From: an uncultured Alkalilimnicola sp.
GTDB taxonomy: Bacteria > Pseudomonadota > Gammaproteobacteria > Nitrococcales > AK92
Length of the DNA stretch: 57,274 nucleotides
Assembly (NCBI GenBank): GCA_937951875.1
Contig: CALGAN010000060.1
Location: forward strand, 1 to 57,274
Reading direction: 5' to 3'
Shown: one piece after another, positions 1 through 8,326 of the stretch
Layout: each line of letters starts with the position of its first letter
Position numbering within the stretch: position 1 is the first letter of the stretch
The notes under the pieces: generated by a model
Databases searched by the model: none
What the model was told of the DNA's origin: nothing
What the model saw: the letters and a program-made list of their open reading frames with translations, nothing else
Position numbers and translations under genes: made by a program

Positions 1-28
1 TCTGCTCTCCACGGCGCCCGCCGTCCGG

Positions 29-1312
29 TCAGTCGGAAGCGGCCTTGGGTTGTTCCGCGTTGCTGTAGATGATGTAGGGCTTGGCCTCGCCCCGAATCAC
101 CGCTTCGTCCACCACGACCTTGCTGACGTTCGACATCGACGGCAGGTCGTACATGGTGTCGAGCAGCACCTGCTCCATGATGGTGCGCAGGCCGCGCGCG
201 CCGGTCTTACGCTCCAACGCCTTGCGGGCGATGGCGCGCAGCGCGTCGTCGCGGAACTCCAGCTCGACGCCTTCCATCTCGAACAGCTTCTGGTACTGCT
301 TGACCAGCGCGTTCTTCGGCTCCCGCAGGATCCGCACCAACGCTTCCTCGTCGAGCTCGTGCAGCGTCGCCACCACCGGCAGACGACCGACGAACTCCGG
401 AATCAAGCCGTACTTGATCAGATCCTCCGGCTCAATCGAGCTCAGCAGGTCGCTCACCGACTTGCGCTGATCCTTGCTGCGGATCTCGGCGGCGAAGCCG
501 ATGCCGCCCTTCTCGGAGCGGTTCTGGACGATCTTCTCCAGGCCCGCGAACGCACCACCGCAGATGAACAGGATGTTGTGGGTCTGCACCTGCAGGAATT
601 CCTGCTGCGGATGCTTGCGACCGCCCTGCGGCGGCACCGACGCGGTGGTGCCCTCGATCAGCTTCAGCAGCGCCTGCTGCACGCCCTCGCCCGAGACGTC
701 GCGCGTGATCGACGGGTTATCGGCCTTGCGCGAGATCTTGTCGATCTCGTCGATGTAGACGATACCGGTCTGCGCCTTCTCGACGTCGTAATCGCACTTC
801 TGCAGCAGCTTCTGGATGATGTTCTCCACGTCCTCGCCAACGTAGCCCGCCTCGGTGAGGGTGGTCGCGTCGGCGATGGTGAACGGCACATCCAGCAGCC
901 GCGCCAGCGTCTCCGCCAGCAGGGTCTTGCCCGAGCCGGTCGGACCGATCAGGAGGATGTTGCTCTTGGACAGCTCGACCTGATCCTTGTCACGCGCCTG
1001 GCCGTGTTCGAGCCGCTTGTAGTGGTTGTAGACCGCTACCGACAGGATCTTCTTGGCATGCTCCTGCCCGATCACGTACTCGTCCAGGACGGCCTTGATT
1101 TCATGAGGCTTGGGAAGCTTCGAGCCGGCCGCCGACGACTTCTCCTGCATCTCTTCGCGAATGATGTCGTTGCAGAGCTCGACACATTCGTCGCAGACGA
1201 AGACGGACGGGCCGGCAATCAGCTTCCGCACCTCGTGCTGGCTCTTGCCGCAGAAGGAGCAATACAGCAGCTTGCCGCCGTCGTCGCCTCTGCCTCTATC
1301 TCTGTCGGTCAT
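29..1312 (-). CDS. clpX: ATP-dependent Clp protease, ATP-binding subunit ClpX
   Basis: AAA+ unfoldase that recognises tagged or damaged cytoplasmic proteins and threads them into ClpP. The 427-aa protein has the family length. The N-terminal zinc-binding domain shows C18xxC21 and C40xxC43. Walker A is GPTGSGKT at 123-130 and Walker B ends in YIDEID near 186-191. The pore loops GYVG (156-159) and RKH (232-234) are present, as is the IGF loop (271-273) that docks on ClpP. It lies downstream of clpP on the same strand, separated by 217 bp, so it may have its own promoter as well as read-through from tig-clpP. All expected functional residues are intact. Confidence 0.98.
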   Translation of the reverse strand: MTDRDRGRGDDGGKLLYCSFCGKSQHEVRKLIAGPSVFVCDECVELCNDIIREEMQEKSSAAGSKLPKPHEIKAVLDEYVIGQEHAKKILSVAVYNHYKRLEHGQARDKDQVELSKSNILLIGPTGSGKTLLAETLARLLDVPFTIADATTLTEAGYVGEDVENIIQKLLQKCDYDVEKAQTGIVYIDEIDKISRKADNPSITRDVSGEGVQQALLKLIEGTTASVPPQGGRKHPQQEFLQVQTHNILFICGGAFAGLEKIVQNRSEKGGIGFAAEIRSKDQRKSVSDLLSSIEPEDLIKYGLIPEFVGRLPVVATLHELDEEALVRILREPKNALVKQYQKLFEMEGVELEFRDDALRAIARKALERKTGARGLRTIMEQVLLDTMYDLPSMSNVSKVVVDEAVIRGEAKPYIIYSNAEQPKAASD

Positions 1313-1424
1313 GGCCTACCCTCGATTCAAGGTAGTAAAGACATGTTCAAACCGTGCCTACATTTTCCTGCGCGCGCAAGCGAACGAACCTGGGGATCGC
1401 CGCGTCCCGCGGCGGCGACATCGC

Positions 1425-1447
1425 CGGGCCGAACGGCGCTCGGCCCG
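1425..1447 (-). other. Hairpin in the clpP-clpX intergenic region
   Basis: A perfect 8-bp inverted repeat (cgggccga/tcggcccg) with a 7-nt loop lies in the 217-bp gap between clpP and clpX. There is no T-run on the transcribed side, so it is not a classical terminator. It could be an mRNA processing or stabilising element. I found no convincing sigma-70 or sigma-32 promoter in the rest of the gap. Confidence 0.4.
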
Positions 1448-1529
1448 ACGATCTCAAAACAAGGAATAGGACTAGACGAAAACCATTTAAAGACTTGGAA
1501 GGCTCCAGACCGGAAAGGTTCCCCAGCGG

Positions 1530-2168
1530 CTACGCCCTCGGCGTCAAGCTGTTGCGGTCGCGCAAGACCTCGTCGATCAAGCCGTATTCCTTCGCCTGCT
1601 CGGGCCCGAGGAAGTAGTCGCGCTCGGTGTCGCGCTCGATCACCTCGATCGGCTGCCCGGTGTGGTGCGCCAGCAGCCGGTTGAGGCGGGCACGCATGGC
1701 CAGGATCTCGCGGGCGTGGATATCCACGTCCGTGGCTTGACCCTGGAAACCGCCCAGAGGCTGGTGGATCATCACCCGCGAGTTGGGCAGGCAGTAGCGC
1801 TTGCCCTTCGCGCCGCCGGCCAGCAGGAACGCGCCCATGCTGGCCGCCTGGCCGATGCACATGGTGCTGACGTCGCACTTCACGAACTGCATCGTGTCGT
1901 AGATCGCCAGCCCGGAGGTCACCACCCCGCCGGGGGAGTTGATGTAGAGATGAATATCCTTGTCGGGGTTCTCCGACTCGAGGAAAAGCAACTGGGCGAT
2001 CACCAGATTGGCCATGTAGTCCTCGACCGGACCGACCAGAAAGATCACGCGCTCCTTGAGCAGCCGTGAATAGATATCGAACGCCCGCTCACCGCGCGGC
2101 GTCTGCTCGATCACCATCGGGACCAGCCCGGTGGCATAGACCTTTTCCAGTTCTCGCTTCAGGTTCAT
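1530..2168 (-). CDS. clpP: ATP-dependent Clp protease, proteolytic subunit ClpP
   Basis: Serine peptidase that forms the tetradecameric barrel of ClpXP and ClpAP in the cytoplasm. The start chosen is the ATG at 2168, because AAGGAG sits 5 nt upstream; an in-frame GTG at 2174 would overlap that ribosome-binding site. The product is 212 aa. The catalytic triad is visible: Ser110 in GQAASMGAF, His135 in MIHQPLGG and Asp184 in ERDYF. The gene begins 9 bp after the tig stop codon, and its ribosome-binding site overlaps that stop, so translation of tig and clpP is probably coupled. Confidence 0.98.
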   Translation of the reverse strand: MNLKRELEKVYATGLVPMVIEQTPRGERAFDIYSRLLKERVIFLVGPVEDYMANLVIAQLLFLESENPDKDIHLYINSPGGVVTSGLAIYDTMQFVKCDVSTMCIGQAASMGAFLLAGGAKGKRYCLPNSRVMIHQPLGGFQGQATDVDIHAREILAMRARLNRLLAHHTGQPIEVIERDTERDYFLGPEQAKEYGLIDEVLRDRNSLTPRA

Positions 2169-2177
2169 CTCCACTCC

Positions 2178-3500
2178 TTAGGCGGTTGGTCCCTGTCCGC
2201 TGTCGCCGCCGTTCATCAGTTCCTGGAAGCTGATCGTCTTTTCCTCGATCTTGGCGCGCTCCAGCAACCAGTCAACCACCTGGTCTTCCAGCGCCGCCAC
2301 TTCGAGGCCTTCCATCAGCTTGCGATTCTGCGTGTAGTAGCGAATCACTTCCTGCGGCTGATCATAGCCGGCCGCGATGTCCTCCAGAGCCTTGCGCACC
2401 CGCGCCTGATCCAGCTTGATGCTATGTTTGCGGATGATCTCGTTGATCACCAGCCCCAGCACCACGCGGCGACGCGCCTCGTCCTCGAACAGCGAGGCCG
2501 GCAGGTCGAGCTCGGCGTTGGCGCCGGCGCCCTGCAGACGCTGCTTAGCCTGATTGCGCAGGAACTCGATCTCGCCGTCGACCAGCACCTTGGGCAGCTC
2601 GATCGGGTTGCTCTCAGCCAGCTTGTTCATGACCTGCTGCTTGACCCGGGCGCGCACGGCCTGATCACGCTCGCTCTTCAGGCTCTCGGCGATGCGCTCG
2701 CGCAAGGCGGCCACGCCACCTTCACGGATGCCGACCTGCTCGGCGAACGCGTCGTTGACTTCCGGCAGCTGCGGCTCGCGGACTTCCTTGACGGTGGTCT
2801 TGAACACCGCGGTCTTGCCGGCCACCTCCTTGTCCGGGAAATGCTCCGGGAAGGTGTACTCGATGTCCTTGGTGTCGCCCGCCTTCAGCGCCTCCAGAGC
2901 CTGTTCGAACTCCGGCGGCATCTGGCCCGAGCCGATCACCACCGGCACGTCCTTGCCCTCGTTGCCGGCGAAGGCGCTGCCGTCGACGGTGCCGACGAAA
3001 TCGACCACCACCTGGTCGCCGCTGGCGGCGGCGCGCTCGACGGCGTGATAGGTGGTGCGCTGCTTACGCAGGTTCTCGATCACCTGATCGATGTCGGCGT
3101 CGGTGATCTCGGCGTTCAGCCGCACCACCTCCATGCCGTCCACGCCCTGCACCTCGAAATCGGGCAGCACCTCGAAGGTGGCGACGAACTCGATGTCCTT
3201 ACCCGGCTCCAACTGCGTGGGCTCGATCTGCGGCACGCCGGCCGGACGCAGCTGCTGCTGGCTCACCGCCTCGGAGTAGCTCTGCTGCAGCACTTCGCCC
3301 AGCACCTCGTTGCGCACCTGGGCGCCAAAGCGCTGCTGGACCACTTTGAAGGGCACTTTGCCCGGGCGGAAGCCATCGAGTCGAATCCGGCCGCTGAGAT
3401 TGCGAAGCCGCGACTCGACCTCCTTGTCCACCCGCTCAGACGGAATCTGAACCGTCATCCGGCGCTGCAACCCCTGGGTCGTCTCAACTGAAACTTGCAT
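2178..3500 (-). CDS. tig: Trigger factor, ribosome-associated chaperone and peptidyl-prolyl isomerase
   Basis: Binds near the ribosomal exit tunnel and shields nascent chains. The 440-aa protein has the family architecture: an N-terminal ribosome-binding domain with the signature GFRPGKVP at 43-50, a central FKBP-like PPIase domain (about 155-245) and a long helical C-terminal substrate-binding domain. It starts at an ATG preceded by GAGG with 8-nt spacing. It is the first protein gene of a tig-clpP-clpX group, as in E. coli. The tRNA-Leu gene ends only 69 bp upstream with no terminator between them, so part of tig transcription may start at the tRNA promoter. Confidence 0.98.
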   Translation of the reverse strand: MQVSVETTQGLQRRMTVQIPSERVDKEVESRLRNLSGRIRLDGFRPGKVPFKVVQQRFGAQVRNEVLGEVLQQSYSEAVSQQQLRPAGVPQIEPTQLEPGKDIEFVATFEVLPDFEVQGVDGMEVVRLNAEITDADIDQVIENLRKQRTTYHAVERAAASGDQVVVDFVGTVDGSAFAGNEGKDVPVVIGSGQMPPEFEQALEALKAGDTKDIEYTFPEHFPDKEVAGKTAVFKTTVKEVREPQLPEVNDAFAEQVGIREGGVAALRERIAESLKSERDQAVRARVKQQVMNKLAESNPIELPKVLVDGEIEFLRNQAKQRLQGAGANAELDLPASLFEDEARRRVVLGLVINEIIRKHSIKLDQARVRKALEDIAAGYDQPQEVIRYYTQNRKLMEGLEVAALEDQVVDWLLERAKIEEKTISFQELMNGGDSGQGPTA

Positions 3501-3569
3501 CTAGCAGACCTCAACCGCGGTGAAAGCCGTCCGCCAAGCCGTGCAGCGCAGGCCTGGCACAGTAATGTA

Positions 3570-3654
3570 TGGTGCGAAAGGAGAGACTCGAACTCTCACG
3601 GGTTGCCCCACTGGAACCTAAATCCAGCGCGTCTACCAGTTCCGCCACTTTCGC
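3570..3654 (-). tRNA. tRNA-Leu(TAG)
   Basis: An 85-nt leucine tRNA with a long variable arm. The acceptor GCGAAAG pairs with CTTTCGC, the anticodon is TAG in the loop TTTAGGT, the T-loop is GTTCGAGTC and CCA is encoded. A promoter-like pair lies just upstream. No terminator separates it from tig. Confidence 0.97.
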
Positions 3655-3680
3655 AAGCTAAGAATGAAATCGAGCGCGAC

Positions 3681-3709
3681 AGTATAGGGCAAGCCGGCGC
3701 TCGGCTGAA
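3681..3709 (-). promoter_or_regulatory. Probable sigma-70 promoter for tRNA-Leu(TAG) and possibly tig
   Basis: On the minus strand, TTCAGC (3709-3704) is followed after 17 nt by TATACT (3686-3681). The predicted start near 3674 lies 20 nt before the tRNA 5' end. It sits directly downstream of the preceding tRNA unit's terminator, where a new promoter is expected. Confidence 0.5.
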
Positions 3710-3721
3710 CCCACCGGGCTC

Positions 3722-3765
3722 AAAAAAAAACGGCTTGCAAGGCGCTTGCAAGCCGTTTCGTTTTT

Positions 3766-3766
<1 letters not shown>
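3722..3766 (-). terminator. Rho-independent terminator of the tRNA-Pro-Arg-His-Lys unit
   Basis: A 14-bp perfect stem (3728-3741 with 3745-3758) and a 3-nt loop are followed on the minus strand by a run of nine T, three of which pair into the stem. It lies 7 nt past the CCA end of tRNA-Lys. A weaker T-run on the plus strand means it could act in both directions, although no plus-strand gene points into it. Confidence 0.93.
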
Positions 3767-3840
<74 letters not shown>

Positions 3841-3845
3841 GAAAC

Positions 3846-3922
3846 TGGGGCGAGCGATGGGATTCGAACCCACGACAACCGGTACCACAAACCGGGGCTC
3901 TACCAACTGAGCTACACCCGCC
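3846..3922 (-). tRNA. tRNA-His(GTG)
   Basis: A 77-nt gene that includes the extra 5' G (G-1) facing C73, the identity mark of histidine tRNA. The acceptor GCGGGTG pairs with CGCTCGC, the anticodon is GTG and CCA is encoded. Only 5 bp separate it from tRNA-Lys, so the two are surely co-transcribed. Confidence 0.97.
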
Positions 3923-4158
3923 ATAATAACCGCTGCCGGTCGCTTCGCGCTAGTATCCGAAGCCCGTCGCCTGCGGAGCTTGCACTCCTCGGCACCGGCC
4001 AGCTCGGCTTGACGAATACCCGTCTTGGCCTTGCTGCCGCGAGGCCTTCACCCTCGCGAGGTGCGCTATTAGAGCACACGCATAATCGACCGTCAACTGG
4101 GTCACTACCCTTTCCTGCCCCCCCCCGCCACCCACCGCTCGGCCGGCGCGATGACGAG
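3923..4158. other. Intergenic spacer between tRNA-His and tRNA-Arg
   Basis: This 236-bp spacer holds no gene I can support. It contains a run of nine C (4118-4126). No terminator is visible, so the upstream and downstream tRNAs may share a transcript with a long internal spacer. Confidence 0.5.
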
Positions 4159-4232
4159 CGCGCCCAGCAGGGCTCGAACCTGCAACCTACGGCTTAGAAG
4201 GCCGTTGCTCTATCCAGTTGAGCTATGGGCGC
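4159..4232 (-). tRNA. tRNA-Arg(TCT)
   Basis: A 74-nt mature region with acceptor GCGCCCA/TGGGCGC, discriminator G and anticodon TCT in CCTTCTAAG. It closely resembles E. coli tRNA-Arg(UCU). The three bases after the discriminator are CTC, so CCA is not encoded, unlike the other tRNAs of this window. CCA would have to be added by a nucleotidyltransferase. Confidence 0.95.
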
Positions 4233-4333
4233 ATGGACAGGATGCGGCACACGTGCCCGCAGAGCGCGGCGCCGGTCACGCGCCGCGCGCGATCGTGCGC
4301 ACCGTTTGGATCGTCGGCGCGCCACCCGTAAAT

Positions 4334-4410
4334 TGGTCGGGGTGGAGGGATTCGAACCCCCGACACCTTGCTCCCAAAGCAAGTGCGCTACCAGGCTGCG
4401 CTACACCCCG
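4334..4410 (-). tRNA. tRNA-Pro(TGG)
   Basis: A 77-nt tRNA with acceptor CGGGGTG/CACCCCG, anticodon TGG in the loop TTTGGGA, T-loop GTTCGAATC and encoded CCA. It is the first tRNA of the four-tRNA minus-strand unit. Confidence 0.97.
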
Positions 4411-4463
4411 TGAAGCTGCCCGGAGGCCGTGCAGCACCGCCCCGCCTGATACGGAGGGTCGCC

Positions 4464-4492
4464 ATATTCCCATGGCGCCGGACAGACGTCAA
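4464..4492 (-). promoter_or_regulatory. Probable promoter of the tRNA-Pro-Arg-His-Lys unit
   Basis: On the minus strand TTGACG (4492-4487) is followed after 17 nt by GAATAT (4469-4464); one base further on, AATATG is an alternative -10. The -35 is near consensus and the -10 is weaker. The predicted start lies about 45-50 nt before tRNA-Pro. Confidence 0.45.
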
Positions 4493-4600
4493 TCGTGGCG
4501 GGCGCCGCTCGCGCCGTCCGCCTTGTTCGCGACCGCTCGCCCGTGCGACAATCCTGCGCCCTCGCATCCTCCATTTCTCTTTACGCAACAAGGAGTTCCC

Positions 4601-5461
4601 ATGCCGGCCCAGATTCTCGACGGCAAGGCTATCGCAGCAGACCTGAGGCAGCGCGTGCGCGAGAGCGTGGCGCAGCGGGTCGCCCAGGGCAAGCGCCGGC
4701 CCGGGCTGGCTGTGGTCCTGGTGGGCCAGGATCCGGCCTCCCAGGTCTACGTACGCAACAAACGCCGCGCCTGCGAAGAGGTCGGCTTCCTGTCGCAGGC
4801 CTACGACCTGCCCGCCGAGACCAGCGAGGCCGAGCTGCTGGCGCTGGTGGACCGGCTCAACGCCGATCCCGAGATCGACGGCATCCTGGTGCAGCTGCCC
4901 CTGCCGGCGCAGATCGACGCCCAGCGGGTGATCGAGCGCATCGACCCGAGCAAGGACGTCGACGGCTTTCATCCGGCCAGCATGGGAGCGCTAGCGCTGC
5001 GGCTGCCGGGACTGCGGCCCTGCACCCCGCACGGCGTGATGACCATGCTGGCCCGCACGGGCGTCAGCCTGGAGGGCCTGGACGCTGTGATCGTGGGCCA
5101 GTCCAACATCGTCGGCCGGCCGATGGCCCTGGAACTGCTCAACGCCCGCTGCACGGTGACCATCTGCCACAGCCGCACCCGCAACCTGCCGGCCAAGATC
5201 GGCGCCGCCGACATCGTGGTGGCGGCGGTGGGCCGCCCCGAGTTCGTCCAGGGCGCGTGGATCAAGCCCGGCGCCGTGGTCATCGACGTCGGTATCAACC
5301 GCCTGGCCGACGGCCGCCTGGTCGGTGACGTGCAGTACGAAGCGGCGGCGCAGCGCGCCGGCTGGATCACCCCGGTGCCGGGCGGCGTCGGGCCGATGAC
5401 CATCGCCACCCTGCTGGAGAACACTCTGGCGGCGGCGGAAGCGCGCGATCGGGCGAGCTGA
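4601..5461 (+). CDS. folD: Bifunctional methylenetetrahydrofolate dehydrogenase / methenyltetrahydrofolate cyclohydrolase
   Basis: Interconverts 5,10-methylene-THF, 5,10-methenyl-THF and 10-formyl-THF with NADP in cytosolic one-carbon metabolism. The ATG at 4601 has AGGAG 5 nt upstream and gives 286 aa, the family length; the reading frame stays open upstream but has no coding character there. Catalytic Lys54 with Tyr50 lies in YVRNKRRA. The signature DPSKDVDGFHP and the C-terminal PGGVGPMT are present. It diverges from the tRNA cluster and is followed after 41 bp by the PilZ gene on the same strand. Confidence 0.98.
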   Translation: MPAQILDGKAIAADLRQRVRESVAQRVAQGKRRPGLAVVLVGQDPASQVYVRNKRRACEEVGFLSQAYDLPAETSEAELLALVDRLNADPEIDGILVQLPLPAQIDAQRVIERIDPSKDVDGFHPASMGALALRLPGLRPCTPHGVMTMLARTGVSLEGLDAVIVGQSNIVGRPMALELLNARCTVTICHSRTRNLPAKIGAADIVVAAVGRPEFVQGAWIKPGAVVIDVGINRLADGRLVGDVQYEAAAQRAGWITPVPGGVGPMTIATLLENTLAAAEARDRAS

Positions 5462-5502
5462 CCCGCGCCGGCGGCACCGCGCGCGAACGGAGCACAAGAA
5501 AG

Positions 5503-5856
5503 ATGGACGAAAGGCGACGCTTCTCTCGGATTTCGTTAGACGCGCCGGTGCGCCTAGAGGACACGAGCGGCACCTGGGACGGTCGGCTGCTCGACATCTC
5601 GCTCAAGGGGGCGCTGATCGCGCCCTCTCCCGCTTGGCGGCCGGCGCCCGGCGCCGACTGCACGTTGACCCTGGTGCTGGCCGAGGATGTGACCTTGCGC
5701 CTGGCGGCGCGCGTGGTACACCACGACACGGAGCGGGCGGGCTTGGCGTTCCTGAGGATGCCGCTGGAGGCGGTCGCCCATCTGCGGCGCCTGGCCGAGC
5801 TCAATCTCGGCGAGCCGGAGCGTGTGATACGGGAGCTGGCGCAGCTTGGCGGCTAG
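5503..5856 (+). CDS. PilZ-domain protein, probable cyclic-di-GMP receptor
   Basis: A 117-aa protein consisting almost only of a PilZ domain. The two ligand-binding motifs are visible: an Arg-rich RRFSR near residues 5-9, and D31xSxxG36 in DISLKG. PilZ domains bind c-di-GMP and relay it to motility, biofilm or secretion partners. No partner is encoded nearby, so its target cannot be inferred. It starts at an ATG after GGAGCACAAGAAAG and sits 41 bp downstream of folD, possibly co-transcribed. It converges on radA with only 6 bp between stop codons. Confidence 0.88.
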   Translation: MDERRRFSRISLDAPVRLEDTSGTWDGRLLDISLKGALIAPSPAWRPAPGADCTLTLVLAEDVTLRLAARVVHHDTERAGLAFLRMPLEAVAHLRRLAELNLGEPERVIRELAQLGG

Positions 5857-5862
5857 CGCCGC

Positions 5863-7242
5863 TCAGAACGCCTGCTCGATCGCGTCGCTCAGCCGCTGCA
5901 CCGGCACGATCTCGATCTCGCCCAGCCCGGCGGCGCGCCGTGGCATGTTCTTCTTCGGTATCAGCGCTCGCTTGAAACCGTGCTTGGCGGCTTCGCGCAA
6001 CCGCTCCTCGCCGTTGGGCACCGGCCGCACCTCGCCGGCCAGCCCTATCTCGCCGAACGCTACCGTATCCGCGGCCACCGGCCGATCACGCAGGCTCGAC
6101 AGCACCGCGAGCAGCGCCGGCAGGTCGCTGGCGGTTTCGCTCAGACGCACGCCGCCGACCACGTTCAAGAACACGTCCTGGCCAAAGGTGGCGATCCCGC
6201 CGTGGCGCTGCAGCACCGCCAGCAGCATCGCCAGACGACTGGCGTCCAGGCCCAGCGCGACCCGGCGCGGACTGCTCAGGGGACTGTCCGCCACCAGCGC
6301 CTGCACCTCGACCAGCAGCGGCCGGCTACCCTCCCAGGTGACGGTGATAACGCTGCCGGAAACGTCGCCGTCATGGCGCGACAGGAAAATCGCCGACGGG
6401 TTGGCGACTTCCTTGAGCCCGCCATCGGTCATGGCGAACACGCCTAGCTCGTTGGCGGCGCCGAAACGGTTCTTGACCGCGCGTAGCAGGCGGTAGCGGG
6501 AGCCGCTTTCGCTCTCGAAGTAGAGCACGGTATCGACCATGTGCTCGAGCACGCGCGGTCCGGCCAGCATGCCCTCCTTGGTGACGTGTCCGACCAGGAA
6601 CAGCGCCGTGCCGCTCTGCTTGGCGTAGCGCACCAGGTGGGCGGCGCTCTCCCGCACCTGAGCCACCGAGCCTGGCGCTGACTGCAGCGCGGCGGTGTAG
6701 ATGGTCTGCACCGAGTCGATCACCATCACCTGCGGCGTCTCGGCCTGCGCCACCTCCAAGATGACCTCGACCGAAGTCTCCGCCAGTACCTTGAGCCGGT
6801 CGCTCTTCACGCCCAGCCGCCCGGCGCGCAGAGCGACCTGGCGCAGAGACTCCTCACCGGTGACGTACAACGCCGCCAGCCCAGCCGGCAGCTTGGCCAG
6901 GGTTTGCAGCAGCAGAGTGCTCTTGCCGATGCCGGGGTCGCCGCCGAGCAGGATCACGCCACCGCGCACCAGACCGCCGCCCAGCACCCGGTCCAGCTCG
7001 AACATGCCGGTGTGGACGCGGATCTCGTCGCCGGTGGGCACGTCCGCCAACGTCTGCACGCCGCGGTCGCCGGCGTATTGGCCGCGGCTCGTCGCCAGCC
7101 GCGCCACCGCCGGGCCGGCCGGCGCTGCCTGCACGGTTTCCTGCAGCGAGTTCCAGGCGCCGCAGTCGGCGCACTGCCCGGCCCATTTCGGGCTAACAGC
7201 GCCACATTCGCTGCAGGCGTAGACGGTCTTGGGCTTAGCCAT
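5863..7242 (-). CDS. radA: DNA repair protein RadA (Sms), branch-migration ATPase
   Basis: RecA-like ATPase that helps process recombination intermediates. The 459-aa protein starts at the ATG at 7242. It has an N-terminal zinc finger (C10xxC13, C24xxC27), Walker A GGDPGIGKS at 100-108, the RadA-specific KNRFG motif, and a C-terminal Lon-protease-like domain without the peptidase function. The start overlaps the end of alr by 8 nt (ATGGCTAA), indicating translational coupling. The reading frame extends upstream inside alr, but the zinc-finger start fits the family. Confidence 0.97.
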   Translation of the reverse strand: MAKPKTVYACSECGAVSPKWAGQCADCGAWNSLQETVQAAPAGPAVARLATSRGQYAGDRGVQTLADVPTGDEIRVHTGMFELDRVLGGGLVRGGVILLGGDPGIGKSTLLLQTLAKLPAGLAALYVTGEESLRQVALRAGRLGVKSDRLKVLAETSVEVILEVAQAETPQVMVIDSVQTIYTAALQSAPGSVAQVRESAAHLVRYAKQSGTALFLVGHVTKEGMLAGPRVLEHMVDTVLYFESESGSRYRLLRAVKNRFGAANELGVFAMTDGGLKEVANPSAIFLSRHDGDVSGSVITVTWEGSRPLLVEVQALVADSPLSSPRRVALGLDASRLAMLLAVLQRHGGIATFGQDVFLNVVGGVRLSETASDLPALLAVLSSLRDRPVAADTVAFGEIGLAGEVRPVPNGEERLREAAKHGFKRALIPKKNMPRRAAGLGEIEIVPVQRLSDAIEQAF

Positions 7243-8326
7243 GCTCGTCGCGATACTCGAAACGCACTCGACGCGTGAGCTTGCACAGTAGCTCGTAGCT
7301 GATGGTGCCGCAGGCGGCGGCGATCTCCTCCACCGGCAGCCCCTCGCCCCACAGCGTGACCTCGGCGCCGGGCCGCACATGCTCCAGCCCGCGCAGATCG
7401 ACGCAGAGCATGTCCATGGACACTCGGCCGACGATCCCGGCGCGCCGCCCGTCGACCAGCACCGGCGTGCCGCACGGCGCGTGGCGCGGGTAGCCATCAC
7501 CGTAGCCGGCGGCGACCACGCCGACCGGCATGTCCTCCGGACACTCGAAGCGCCCGGCGTAGCCGATGCGATCACCCTTGCGGCATTGCCGCACGGCCAC
7601 CAGCCGCGTGCGCAGGGTCATCACCGGCCGCAGCGCGGCCGGCGATGGCTGGCCGTCGGCGAACGGCGAGGCGCCGTAGAGCATGATGCCCGGCCGCACC
7701 CAGTCCGAGCGCGTCCGCGGCCAGGCCAGCACGCCGGCGGAATTGCCGATCGAACGCTCGCCCGGCAGGCCCTCGGTGGCACGCTCGAAGTTCTCCAGCT
7801 GGTAGTGGGTGTACTCGTCACTGCGATCGTCGGCGTACGCCAGGTGGGTCATCAGCCGCACGTGCTGGTCCACCGCTGGACAGTCGCGCAGCCGCCAGTA
7901 GAAAGCGCGCGCCTCCTCGGGACGCACACCCAGGCGGTGCATGCCGGAGTCGATCTTCAGCCAGATCCGGATCGGACGCGCCACCCGCGCCCGCTCCAGC
8001 ATCTCCAGCTGCCAGTCGGCATGTAGCGCGCAATCGAGGCCATAGCGCTCGATCACCGGCAGTTCGCTGGGGTCGAAGAAGCCCTCCAGCAAGAGGATCG
8101 GCTTGTCGATGCCCGCCTCGCGCAGCGGGATGGCTTCCTCCAGGCAGGAGACGGCGAAACCGTCCGCCAGGTCGCCGGCGGCGCGCGCCACCGGCAGCAG
8201 ACCGTGGCCGTAGGCGTCGGCCTTCACCACCGCCAGCAGCCGCGAGTGCGGCGCCGCCGCCCGCGCCACGCGCAGATTGTGCCGAAGCGCCCCCAGGTCG
8301 ACCTGCGCATGGATATTACGGGTCAT
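7235..8326 (-). CDS. alr: Alanine racemase
   Basis: PLP enzyme that makes D-alanine for peptidoglycan. The 363-aa protein has the family length. The PLP-binding lysine is Lys35 in AVVKADAYGHG, and the second catalytic base is Tyr255 in RIGYAGRF. The fold-type III barrel is followed by a C-terminal beta domain containing VSMDM. It begins in an ATGA overlap with the dnaB stop and overlaps radA at its end, so dnaB-alr-radA is a tightly coupled operon. The dnaB-alr order is conserved across gammaproteobacteria. Confidence 0.97.
   Translation of the reverse strand: MTRNIHAQVDLGALRHNLRVARAAAPHSRLLAVVKADAYGHGLLPVARAAGDLADGFAVSCLEEAIPLREAGIDKPILLLEGFFDPSELPVIERYGLDCALHADWQLEMLERARVARPIRIWLKIDSGMHRLGVRPEEARAFYWRLRDCPAVDQHVRLMTHLAYADDRSDEYTHYQLENFERATEGLPGERSIGNSAGVLAWPRTRSDWVRPGIMLYGASPFADGQPSPAALRPVMTLRTRLVAVRQCRKGDRIGYAGRFECPEDMPVGVVAAGYGDGYPRHAPCGTPVLVDGRRAGIVGRVSMDMLCVDLRGLEHVRPGAEVTLWGEGLPVEEIAAACGTISYELLCKLTRRVRFEYRDEHG

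Noticed and set aside
4118..4126. Run of nine C as a possible phase-variable tract
   Set aside because: It lies in a tRNA spacer with no reading frame to switch and no promoter placed on it.
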